Shown here: positions 35,238 to 46,400 of the stretch, piece after piece
Position numbering within the stretch: the first letter of the stretch is position 1
Layout of the letters: the number at the start of each line of letters is the position of its first letter
From: Datnioides undecimradiatus
Taxonomy: Eukaryota > Chordata > Actinopteri > Lobotiformes > Datnioididae
Assembly: GCA_008933995.1 (NCBI GenBank)
Contig: WARS01000015.1
Coordinates: 15,694,957 to 15,758,956, forward strand
Length of the DNA: 64,000 nucleotides
Reading direction: 5' to 3'
Translations under genes and position numbers: made by a program
Notes under the pieces: model-generated
Seen by the model: the letters and a program-made list of their open reading frames with translations, nothing else
The model's database searches: none
Told to the model about the DNA's origin: nothing

Positions 35238-37684
35238 ATGGAGCTCTACCTGGACCTGCACTCCCAGCCCTGCCGCTCGGTCTTCATGTTTGCCAGAGCG
35301 GTCGGGATCCCCTTTGAGTTTAAGCTGGTCGAGCTCTCGAAAGGTAATCCTACACCGTCCGACGGAGAGCGATAGACAGGGTGGAGACTCTCAGCACAGC
35401 TCATTACACGCACATTTGAGCGCACGTTCTTCTTTACAATAGTTATTAACTATTAGAAATATGCATTAAGTTGGTGCAGAGTTGAATGACCTGCAAACTT
35501 TGCGCTGGTTACGTAAGTTCCAGCTGCAGAAATCTGCACTTTTATTTCCTTCCATTTTTTTCCCCCCTCGTCGTGTTACACTTTCTAACTTGTGTTGCAA
35601 GAGTTGGGAGTTGAACGTCCTGCAGGATATGAACTGTAGTCGTGTGTGCATGAGCAGTGAAAAGAGTTCACATTTCACCCAGAGACCTTACAGCCTCATC
35701 CAAGTGAGGCGAGGGGGAGAATTGCGCGAACTCCGAGATAACAACAGTGGGTGGGATGTTGCGGGTTCAAGGTCGGGAGCCATTCCTGCGTTCTGCAGTG
35801 GTCAGAAGAGCTGGGGAAAGAAAATTTCAAAAAAAAGAAGCAGGAGAAGAAGGAAAACTGGAGGGAGAGTCAGAAAAACACAATTTTAGTTTGGCTGTTG
35901 TAGAAGAAAAATACATTTTACAACTTTTTTTCCCAGTTCTCAGCTGTATTTACCTCCTTTTACAAGTTTTATGTCTTTTTTCTTTAAATTTGGCACAGGC
36001 TACCGCGTGGACTCAAGGATGAACTCAATAGATTTGGGAGGAAAGAAGTTGCTGTCACCTCCCAAGACATGTTTCTTTTTTCGGTCTCATGAGCACCATA
36101 TCTCAGCAACGTCTCAAAAGACTGGCTTCAAATCTGGCCCAACGGCCCATAGCAAGCTCACAAAATTATATATATCTGTACTATAACTATATATATACAA
36201 TGTATAATATATGGTTTGGACTGGCTTATATGGAGACATGGATGTTAAAAGCAACTTGACTGACAATGAGGTTGTAATTGTGAATTGTGGCTTACGGAAA
36301 CAAAACAAGGGTCAGCAGATGTCGTCTTATCGTTCTCATTTGTGTGTGTGTGTGTGTGTGTGTTTCCTCAGGGCAGCAGTTCAGCGAGGAATTTGGAAAA
36401 CTCAGCATCATGAGGAAGGTTCCTGTCATGAAGGATGGAAGTTTCGTTCTGACGGAAAGGTGCACCATTTCTGAAGTCTGACACTCATATCTGTGCCGCT
36501 GTCACCATTTACATTTTAAACACTATGCTGGGAACATGCAGGGAGGGGTTTTTAGAACTACCGTGAAGGGGTTAAGGGTTAGCTCACCCATATTACAAAA
36601 TCCACAGACTGTAGGCCAGAATATAGAAGGTCAGTGTGTATGCACTCCCTCCCACTGTACCAAAGTCTGCCAGTAGTGATATAGATTTGTGATAAGGCCA
36701 GTAATGAGGTCCTGCTCACTCAGCATATTAGTTACTGTACTGGTTTTTTTCTTTTCAGTTTGCGTCATGTCTCCTGTGCTAAGATGGAGGGGGCGGGGTT
36801 TATGACCTATACTGCCATCAGCCAGCACAGGGACATCGAGATGTTTTTATCTTTGATCTTCATCAGAGATTTGGGTCTCTGTACTAGTACAGCAGAGTTG
36901 AAGGGATGGCAGTTTGTGCGGCTTGAAGTGCCAAAAGCAACGGGTTTTTCACTGGCTCTTTGATGAAAACCTTTCTGTGCAGTAGTGTAGAACTGCTTCA
37001 TTAACTGTTTCAACAATCATTTGTTTCTCTTCTTCGCTTCCTGCTGTCTGTGTTGCAGCACTGCGATCCTGAAGTACATGGCGCAGAAACATTCGTCAGT
37101 GGCGGATCACTGGTATCCAGCTGACCTGCAGCAGCGAGCTCGTGTTAATGAATACCTGTCCTGGCAGCACATGAACCTCCGAGCTCACGGGTCCAAGGTC
37201 TTCCTGCTCAAGGTATGTGCTCCAGATCATCCCGGTGCACTGTCCTCACCCAACCTCTTTCAGTACGCATATTTCCGCAGCACAGACATGAGTTCATTTG
37301 TTTGTTTTGTCTCCAGCACTCAAACCTTTAGAAAAAAATCGTTCCGACTTTCTGTTGCTGTTGAGAAATTTCACTCAAAGCCACTAATGTAAACATGAAG
37401 ATGTTGCAAGAAGAAAAATCAGGGAAAAACAAAAGTTTTAAATATTTAGCGTCTGGGGAAACTTGTGTCAGCAATATTTTGTTCCAATCCGTCCACTAAA
37501 TGTAAATGTTACTGGATATTTAACAGAATAAATGAAATCTTTGACCTGCTGGTGGCGCTAAATGAAAAATCAAGTGACTTAAGAAACCCAAATCTAAAAT
37601 GACAGCTTCCAGGTTATTACAGGTACCTGATATCACAACAGTCATTGACATTGATTGCTGCTGCTGCTGGCATCTGATTGATCT

Positions 37685-37716
<32 letters not shown>

Positions 37717-38247
37717 ATTTGTGAGCAGACTCTGTTTCCTGTCATCATGGACTGCGAGGCGCCCAAGGAGAAGATGGACGCAGCGATCGAGGATCTGAAT
37801 CAGTCGCTCAAAATGCTGGAGGAGAAGTTCCTGCAGAACAAACCATTCATCATCGGCAACAAGATATCTCTGGCTGACCTGGTGGCCATCGTCGAGATCA
37901 TGCAGGTAAATATTATACACCTATGTAATACTTACTTTAGCCTAACTAGAATACCTTTGTTAACTGTTAAGTGTGAATTTTGATGGACAAGAAACATTAG
38001 GGGCAGGGTTGTATATTTAAGGATGTGTCCGCTGTGTGTTTTGTAGCCTGTTGGAAGTGGCGTTGATGTATTTGAAGGCCGGCCAAACCTGATCGCCTGG
38101 AGAGATCGTGTGAAGAAGGAGTTTGGCGAAAAGTTGTTCGACGAAGCTCACGAGGTGATCATGCAGGCGGGTGGCCTGTCTCAGAAGCTGAAGAACTCCA
38201 GCGAGCTGGAGATGATCAAACCAAAGTTTAGGAAGCTTTTCAGCTGA
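35238..38247 (+). CDS. gstt1: glutathione S-transferase theta
   Basis: The enzyme conjugates glutathione to small electrophiles such as haloalkanes and epoxides, and is cytosolic and dimeric. Five exons: 35238-35343, 36372-36459, 37059-37212, 37729-37905 and 38047-38247. Joined they give 726 bp, or 241 residues plus TGA, the normal theta length. The N-terminal thioredoxin-fold domain opens MELYLDLHSQPCRSVFMFAR; Ser9 in SQPCR corresponds to the theta catalytic serine. It continues through KVPVMKDGSF and, across the exon 2/3 junction, the glutathione-binding E-S pair (TES). The helical C-terminal domain includes YWYPADLQQRARVNEYL-like sequence (here HWYPADLQQRARVNEYL), FLQNKPFIIGNKISLADLVA and VFEGRPNLIAWRDRV. 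All introns are GT-AG and split codons join cleanly. Theta paralogue number in fish is uncertain; 1 is the best guess. AATAAA follows at 38476. Confidence 0.95.
35344..36371 (+). other. gstt1 intron 1
   Basis: 1.0 kb. Purine-rich stretch near 35815-35880 and a TG tract (36341-36363) just before the acceptor. No separate gene. Confidence 0.6.
36341..36363 (+). repeat. TG microsatellite next to the gstt1 exon 2 acceptor
   Basis: About 11 TG units, ending 8 bases before the exon. Confidence 0.95.
37213..37728 (+). other. gstt1 intron 3
   Basis: It ends in a TG tract (37691-37716), 12 bases before exon 4. The phrase GACCTGCTGGTGGCGCTAAA at 37541-37560 resembles a dispersed fish repeat. Nothing else seen. 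Confidence 0.5.
37691..37716 (+). repeat. TG microsatellite next to the gstt1 exon 4 acceptor
   Basis: About 13 TG units, ending 12 bases before the exon. Confidence 0.95.
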
Positions 38248-38475
38248 AGACATTTCTGATTACAGACAAAGATAATATGACTGCCATTGATGCCGGATAT
38301 GATCTTCATTTGTCTCTCATTTCATGGTTGCAGGGTTGCAGCTTTGTTATAAGTACTGAGAAATCATTTAACCACCTCCCATGTATTAAAATGTTTGGAA
38401 GACTGTGCAGCAGTGCGCTCACATTGCGTAGAAAGTGTTTATCTGATTCATGTTACGTCCCCTAAACCTGCAGAA

Positions 38476-38481
38476 AATAAA
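38476..38481 (+). other. gstt1: gstt1 polyadenylation hexamer
   Basis: AATAAA 228 bp after the GST stop, followed by a T-rich stretch. Confidence 0.7.
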
Positions 38482-40187
38482 GTGAATTTGATTTTCCAAC
38501 AAAAAGAATCGTTCTTTTCAGCACTTTAACAATACACGACTGAATTATTAGGAGCAGTTTGGAGTTCAGTGTATTTCCCAAAGACACATTGGGGGGGACA
38601 AACCACCAATCCTCCGATGACTGAATGTTGTGTCATTAGGATTTCACACGGTTGCATAACTCAGTAATGTATATAATAAAACACACAGCGAGTGAAGGTA
38701 GAAATTAAAGCAGGGACATTTCAAACTTTCTCATCGCTCTGCTCACCATGAAATGATGAGTGAAATACATTCATCTAGTGAGCCTGCAGCAGCAGGCTGG
38801 GTTTGCTCAGACATTTAAACAGTGCTTGCAACTGCTGATGAGCCACACACGTGCGCAGCAGTGGAAGACTTACAGTGATCCATTCTAGATAAAAACACTT
38901 CTCGACAAGAACAACGTGAACTGTGAAAGAACTGCGCTGGAGTAAAAAGCACAATATCTCAATCTGAACTGTAGAAGCATGGCGTGTGTGGCAAAAATGA
39001 GAAATGTTCAAGTGAAGTAGACGTTGAGCAAACTGACTGAAGTAAATGTCCTCAGCTATATTCCAGCTCTGCACACATGACCGCTGCCGATGCTGAGTCA
39101 TTGTCCCCTCATGGGACAGTTTGTCCAACACGGTCAGTTTCCCTCACAGCAGTCCACCTGTCCTGCTGGGAACAAGACATTCTTCATCTCCAGGAAAATC
39201 GAGGGAAAAAAAGAGGATAAATGGAATAAACAGAAAGTTTGGTTTTGTTTCCAAACCCGAGCAGATGTTTATATTATAGAAAGATAATCGGAAATGTTGT
39301 TTTTATGTATTTCTCAGTGTGTTTCTCTGTGCAAAGGGTGGGGAAATCCTCTCAGGACGAGTCTGTGAACTGATCTGAAGTCACTGCGATGCAGATTCCT
39401 CTTGGGGGTGTAACTGAGACAACACTGACATCTGGTGCATGTTCTGAGCTACACGCAGTGTGTAATACACTGGAATGCTGCAAAAAATATATCTGTGTTA
39501 GCCCCGATTTAGGCCTGTAACTATTATTTTTCGTTTTGGATGAATCAATTGGTTGAACACAATGGCAACGACAGTACAAATTTAGAAAATACAAGGGTAG
39601 TCTACTTAAAATAAGAGGAAAACACATATGCAGTTTCTACGTAACTGTGCAAACACTGAATCTTCTGTTTGATCGATATTGATCGGCCACTCGTTCAGAC
39701 ACACTTCACTCATCTAGTCAAGAGCTGCCGAGAAACATGTAAGAAAGAGAGAAGCGAGGAGCCAGATTCAGCCTCCAGTGTTCTTTCTGTTTCTTTTAAA
39801 GTTCATTTCAGCCAATCTAGAAGACAAACATTATCACATTCATCACTGATAAATGTCACTTGGGATTAGAAACTACTCTTGTTTTGTGGAAAACTTAGCG
39901 GATGATAGACGTGAAATAAATGTTGTATGGTGAGAACCGTTGCGCACTGAGCCTCAAACACCAACCTGAGGCGCATCAAAAGTAGTTTGTTTTTATAATA
40001 CACTTCTGTTGTCTCTAGTACACGTGGGGTGCTTTAATATAGTATAATGTGCACTCTGATCTTTCTGTTGATGCTGTATGATTTTAGATTTTGTTTTGTT
40101 ATGATTCATGTTTGGAACCCTGACCACTACTCACTAATGTGATCCAAATAATGAATAAAGATTTAATCGATTAATTGTAATGAACCG

Positions 40188-40225
<38 letters not shown>

Positions 40226-40415
40226 TACAGCTGCTGTGTTGATGATGGAAGTGAGAGCAGCTGCCGGAGTCTGGACATGTGACCATCCACACAGGAAGAA
40301 GAGTCAAGACGTGAGTCAGAGATTCCTCCTTCACAACACCAGCACCAGATCAGCCAAAACAAGCAGCAGCAGTTGTAGTGTTAGTAGTTGCAGTGTTAGT
40401 ACTATTTGCACTGCG
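38482..40415 (+). other. intergenic DNA and upstream region of p2rx7
   Basis: No gene recognised. A TG tract (40191-40222) is followed by GCGTTACAG, which could be an acceptor for a 5' UTR exon of p2rx7. Confidence 0.45.
40191..40222 (+). repeat. TG microsatellite upstream of p2rx7
   Basis: 16 TG units, followed directly by CGTTACAG. Confidence 0.95.
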
Positions 40416-43400
40416 ATGCCGTGCCGCTGTGTTCTCGGTCTGTGTCAGTATGAAACCAACAAGCTGGTCCGGATCCAGAGCGTCCGGCTCGGCTCCATGA
40501 AGTGGAGTCTGAACGGCTTCATCCTGCTGTTTATCTGGTGAGTGAACATGGTGGACTGTTCCTGCCCCCGCATCTCTCCGCATCTTCCGCAACACTCCCC
40601 GACTCTTCGCCGTCACACGTCTGAAACCGGATCACTACCGGCGGCTGCCGTGAATAACGTCAGCATGAACAATTTACATGTGATCATTTATGAAAAGTTG
40701 GAATGAGCTGTGTGTGTGTATAAAATCATTCACAAATATATTTTATCGGTCCGGTAGATTAAAATATGAACTATGTTTTTGTTTTTATTGTTTTATTTAC
40801 TTTACTGTTTGTTTGTTTTTAAAAATGTCACTCCAGCGATCGAGTCGCAGAGGCTGAGGTGAACTAGATCTGCAGTGATTATATTGACTAATCGATTATT
40901 CAGTGGTCAAAAATGACTGGTTTGTATACAAACAAATCCACGCAATGTTGATTTAACCTATCACGGCCGGTTAGATCCCAGTATTTCATAATATAACAGA
41001 GTTTTTGGGAGTCTGGTGAGACATTCCTACTCAGGAGCAGTGATGTGTTACGATTGGTTCACTAGAGGTGTAGGAGGAAGTAGCTGCAGCTACATGTTAT
41101 CATAGATCCCACTGTGCTGCCAAGACTCCTGCAGCATGTAAGCGCTAGGATTGGCCAGTGAAGCAGTCGGATCTGCAGTGGTAAGGAATGCATCATGGTT
41201 TGCTTTAAAATAACATTAAGACAAGAGTTTAATATATATAGTCAGTCATGCTGTTGGCCCATGTTAAAAAACTGAGGCTTTAAATTGAGCAAAGTATGAT
41301 ATATAAATGATCATAATTGAATAAAATATACTTGGTGCGACAGATTGGATAAACTCATTGCTCAGTCTTTATGAGTCCTTATGAGTTGGGAATCTAGTTA
41401 TAACTCATAGCAGCTTGGAAACATTATTATTTCACCAAACAAGTTGAGTCAGACAAATGGAGCAATGTAAACTACGAGCGTAAACATCATGAAACACTGC
41501 ATCTCTAAAAGTACAACTGTGATTTTAAGTCCAAGCAAGTCAGGTTATTGTGGATCCCACTGCTCGGATGACCAGCCAGTCATGATTACTAAGCAGGGCA
41601 GGTCTTGTAAAGTGTTTTTCACTCAGTGCACTCCAGGAACATGTGACACTGTGACAAATGTTTCAACATTTTCTTAGTCAAATTTAAAAAGTTGTCTGCA
41701 GAGTAATTTATAATAAAAACTATTTTGCAGCCCTAAAGCTGACTTTTTGTCCCTAACATGAGTCAAGCTATGGTAAAAACTCCGAGCATTCAGTCAGTAA
41801 CTCAGGCGTGATGTTAAGCGTAAACAGCAGAAAACAGGGTTTCACAGCAGACATTGTGCAGCAGTGCTCACAGGGTGTCAGTCCTCCTTTTAACTAAACT
41901 CAGTCTGTGCCAACAGCAAACGGAACGTAATGTGCCAAACATTTAAAATGATACAGTTTGTCTCATTTTGCAGCATGATGATGCTGTGGAACAGAAAGTA
42001 CCAGGAGTTTGACCTGGTGGTGAGCTCTGTCACCACAAAGGTGAAGGGAGTGGCTCAGACACAACTGCTCGGGTTCGGGGACATGATCTGGGATGTGGTG
42101 GACTACAGCGGACCCTTACAGGTACCAACTTGCTCCTCTCGATTCTGTGTCTCATTTAAAAAAAAAAAAAAAAAAGAAAAAAACAACAACAATTCAAACT
42201 TTGTTTTTCTTTTTAGGACAAAAACTCCTTCTTTGTGGTCACCAACGTCATTGTGACGAAGAATCAGATACAGGGAAAATGTCCAGAGGTGCTCGTTCAT
42301 CATTATTATTTCTCGTCCAGTAACAGTTGATCCTTTTTATGAAAGTGATGGTCCAATGATTCGCATGAAAACCTAGCAAACGTTTCTTATTTTGCAGCAG
42401 TGTTTATATTCCAGGTTCCCCTCAATGGCAGATTGTGTCGTACAGATAAGGACTGTGAGAAAGGAGCCTGGGGTCAGCAGAGCCACGGTATTTATTAACT
42501 TATTAAATCATCTTCAATGAGAGTGCTTGAAGTTAAGGCAAAATGACCACAGAGCTGAAACCATGATCAATGTTGTTATGATTGGCTCAGTGTTGGTCAC
42601 GTGGTTGCAGTTACATGAGTTCAGTGTGTGTTGGGAACCCTTCCCAGCATGCACTGAGTCTGCAGATTCATGGACATAAGTCTCATTGTTGCCTGTCATT
42701 TTGCTCTACACTGAGCTCCACAGTGTCTCCACTGTTTCCACATTCATTACCAGTGAATGTGGTCAGAGCAGCAGTGAAGTGGGCGTAACATTGGCGAGTC
42801 TCACCCTGATTATCTGTACATGGGAAAGACGTCTCAGTGGCAATCATAAGCCTGCTATTAAAATCAAATCTTTGAGTTGAATTTATTTTGTTTTGCTCAT
42901 AGTTTCTTGAAAGGTTTGGCTCTTTTTTTAATGAGCAAACTTTGATTGTGTTGTATACTCTATGAAATATAAGATCCAAGAGATCAGAGTGATTTCTCAA
43001 CATGGTTTCTCATTGCTGTGCTTTTATTCCAATCTGTCATGATAGATCATAGAAAGACTTTGTATTTGGACTTCATGTTTGTGGTTCACCCCTAAACAAT
43101 CTCCGTGATCCAGCTAGTTGCCAGTAAGCTGCACATTTTAAGGTTTGGGTTTTCAGACTTGTTTGAATTTTAAACCAGTTTCGAAGAACCAAAAAAACAC
43201 AGACTTGTTTCAGATCCTCAACATTTGAATGTGGATAACTCCGCGCGCAAAGGCTACTGTAAATCCTTGCATACAAGCTGTGCTGGTCAGTCACCAAAGT
43301 TCAGTTATTTTGAATACGAGGATCTGTCGTCCCTGCAGTACTCTCCCTGTCCTAAGTGGGTTTTTACCAGTTGACACCTGTTTCCACAGGCAGCAGAGGA

Positions 43401-46400
43401 ATTTCTCATTGACGCGTTGCACTTGTCGCATCGACCAGCGGTACAGCAGCTCTCAGCTCTCTGCGAAATGAAAGATTTGGGTGACAGTTCATTTTTCCTT
43501 TCCAGGGATTCAGACAGGATCATGTGTGAGGTTTGACACGTTGAAGAAAACCTGTGAGGTTGCTGCGTGGTGTCCAGTCGAAACCAAGACGAACCCTCCG
43601 AGGTAAACTCTCCTTATTCTTCTCTTCAGATCTGAACTTTCAACGTGTTACTTTGCTCAGGAATTGGACTCTTTGTCTTCCTCTGATTGAACCACTCAAA
43701 ATACTTTTGTGGCCTTCTTGGGTGCAGAGGAAACTAATAAACACAAAAACAACACATAATCATCTTTCAACTTGATATGATGATGAGTTATGTTCCAGTG
43801 TTTAGTCTCGTTCAACTAGAGTATTTGAGGTCACTACCAACATGCTGGAAATGCTATATGCCGATAGTGTACAAGAGATATACACACACGCTTGATCATG
43901 TTACATGTTACAGGAAACAGTATTGTAGCTGCCATCAGACAATCAAGCTTGACTTTGAGACAAAATGTTTTCCGAAAAATTCAGTTACTTTCTTTCTTTT
44001 TTGGATATTTCTGCAGAGGTTTCACTGCCTCCCACAGTGTCGTTTACCTTTTTTCCCTCTTTTACCTCTGGGCAACTCTTCCACTAATTTGGCAAACATA
44101 TTGTCCATCAACAGCACACTTAAGTGTCCATGCATATTAACTTTCATTCATATTTTCTCACTTTTGTCAGTGTAAACACACATCACGTGTAAAGTGTGCT
44201 CAGAACTCTTTGGTTTGGTGTTGGGCTGCAGCTTTAGAGTCTCCTTTAGACAGAGACGTGCTCAATTTAAGCCTGTTTCTCTGTTTAAAATGTGCTGATT
44301 GATTATTGTCTCCTGATTATTGTCTATAATAGTTTGATTTTTCCATGATGCAGGCCTGCCTTGCTCGCAGCAGCCGAGAACTTTACCGTCCTCATCAAAA
44401 ACAACATCCGGTTTCCTGCGTTCAACTACATCCGGTGAGCCTCTTTACAATTGATGGTCCTGACGCTGCAAACCTCTGACTCTCTGCTGAAAATAGCAGC
44501 CACAGCTCTCTGTATACAGCACGTGGTTTCACTCCAGAAGAATTAAAAAAGTTGCATATTTAATTATTTGCAACAAAGTCAGTCCTGGAATACTGGGCTT
44601 TTTTTGTTTCCACAGACGAAACATCCTTCCGGAGATGAACGACGCCTACCTGCGGAGCTGTCAGAGAAAGAACGACTCGCTGTGTCCCATCTTCCGACTG
44701 GGCGACGTCGTTCGAGAGGCCGGAGAAAAGTTCTCTGACCTGGCGGTGGAGGTGGGGTTACACGTTTCAAGTCTCTGCTGTGAAAGTTCATCCCTCTTAC
44801 TTTTGTTGTTTTGTTTTGACCAACTTCACTGCCGAAATGTCAGGACGCTGCTTGTTTTTACAGCTACTGTCTGTTTTTCGATTTCCCTGCATGACCCATT
44901 TGTCCTCAGCAAGAGATCAAGTAAAGCTGAAATGAAACAGCAAAAAAAAGGAAGTTTTGCCGCAGCAGACTTTCTTCAACTTGCCTGGCAGTGGGAAGTC
45001 AGTTTGTCAGTAAATAAGCCACATTGATAGATTTGTGCTTAAATTTCTTTGAGTTTTCCTCAGATTTTTCAGATCATCATTTTAATCATTAAATAGCTGA
45101 TGTTTGTTTATTTCATAATCATTTTTTGTTAATACTTTTATTTTTATTAGGGAGGTTTTACAGAGTCATGCTATCAGAGCATAGCTGAGTAAGAGAGAAA
45201 AAAAGAACATTGCTTATATGCTCACACGCAGACTTCTCTCAGATAATTTTCTTTTACATTAAACACCTTCCCTTCCTTTTAATTTTGGATACGTGAAATG
45301 AAAAAAAATATAATAAAATAAAATAAACAATGAAACAATTGAACAAGTGCTGTCACACGTGCTTATCTATCCGAATACATCCTCAATACTTAAATGTCCA
45401 CAGTAGATAAACCCTTTTGGTACAAGTCCGATCTCCTTGATTTCGTATATCCAGTCCACTTCGACCATAGTCCTTCAAATGTTTCAGGCTGCATTCTTAA
45501 AGAAAATATCAGCCTCTGCATTGTGTAGATTTCATAGATGATTCTCAGCCAATCTGATGCAAATCGTATATTTACTGCTATGGTGCCCATGTATAAAGAT
45601 AAGGCATCAAATGGAATAGTCCTTTGAAATACATCCTCCAAGCACTTGTAATTCACCAGTAAGAGGTCATTTTTGGACAAAAAGTTTTGTCACATCCTCC
45701 GTTGACCACAGGGGGGCGTCATTGGCATCCTAATCAACTGGGACTGCAACTTGGACCGGCTCATGCTGCGCTGCCTTCCCAAGTACTCCTTCAGACGGCT
45801 GGATGAGAAAGAGAGCAACAAGACGCTGTACCCCGGCCTCAATTTCAGGTGAGCGAGGGTCAGAGGTTAACTGAGGTCACGCTCACTGACCAGCACTGAC
45901 AAACAACATTTACTCCGCTACCTTGCTCTGTCAGCTTTAGTCACCAGTTACACTTTTTCATAGCCTTTCTGTCCACTGAAAACCACGTATCTCCACATTT
46001 GGTGACTCTTAATGTGAAAGCTTATGGGATATTAAGGATGAATTCTTCTTGAGCTAAATAAGCTATTTTGTATTTGCTGGGAAAACAGGAAACAGGCCTG
46101 TTTCTCTGAGTTCATGTAATATAATGCACTGCTGTAAATGAAACCACTAACAATATAAGTCGCTCAGATGAGCTCAACAGGGAACAATGGGTCCTTTTCT
46201 TTTTTCATTTTCTCAGTGTATTTAGCTAATAACACTTGTGTTTTTACTTAAGTAAGGTTTTGAATGCAAAAAAAGTCTCACACTGTTTATAAGTGTTAGA
46301 AAACAGTGCGAGTAGAAAGAGTAGAAAACTGTTGTTGATGTTGATTTACTTCAGATTTGGGGTAAACAAACCATCTTTTATCGTGTCTACCGTTCTCTGA

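Noticed and set aside
35482..35889. 135-codon open frame on + in gstt1 intron 1
   Set aside because: Intronic; its basic tail comes from a purine-rich run and no motif is present.
45712..45720. Acceptor ambiguity in the GGGGGG run of p2rx7 exon 8
   Set aside because: Only starting at 45712 keeps the frame and gives the family sequence GGVIGI, so the alternatives were dropped.
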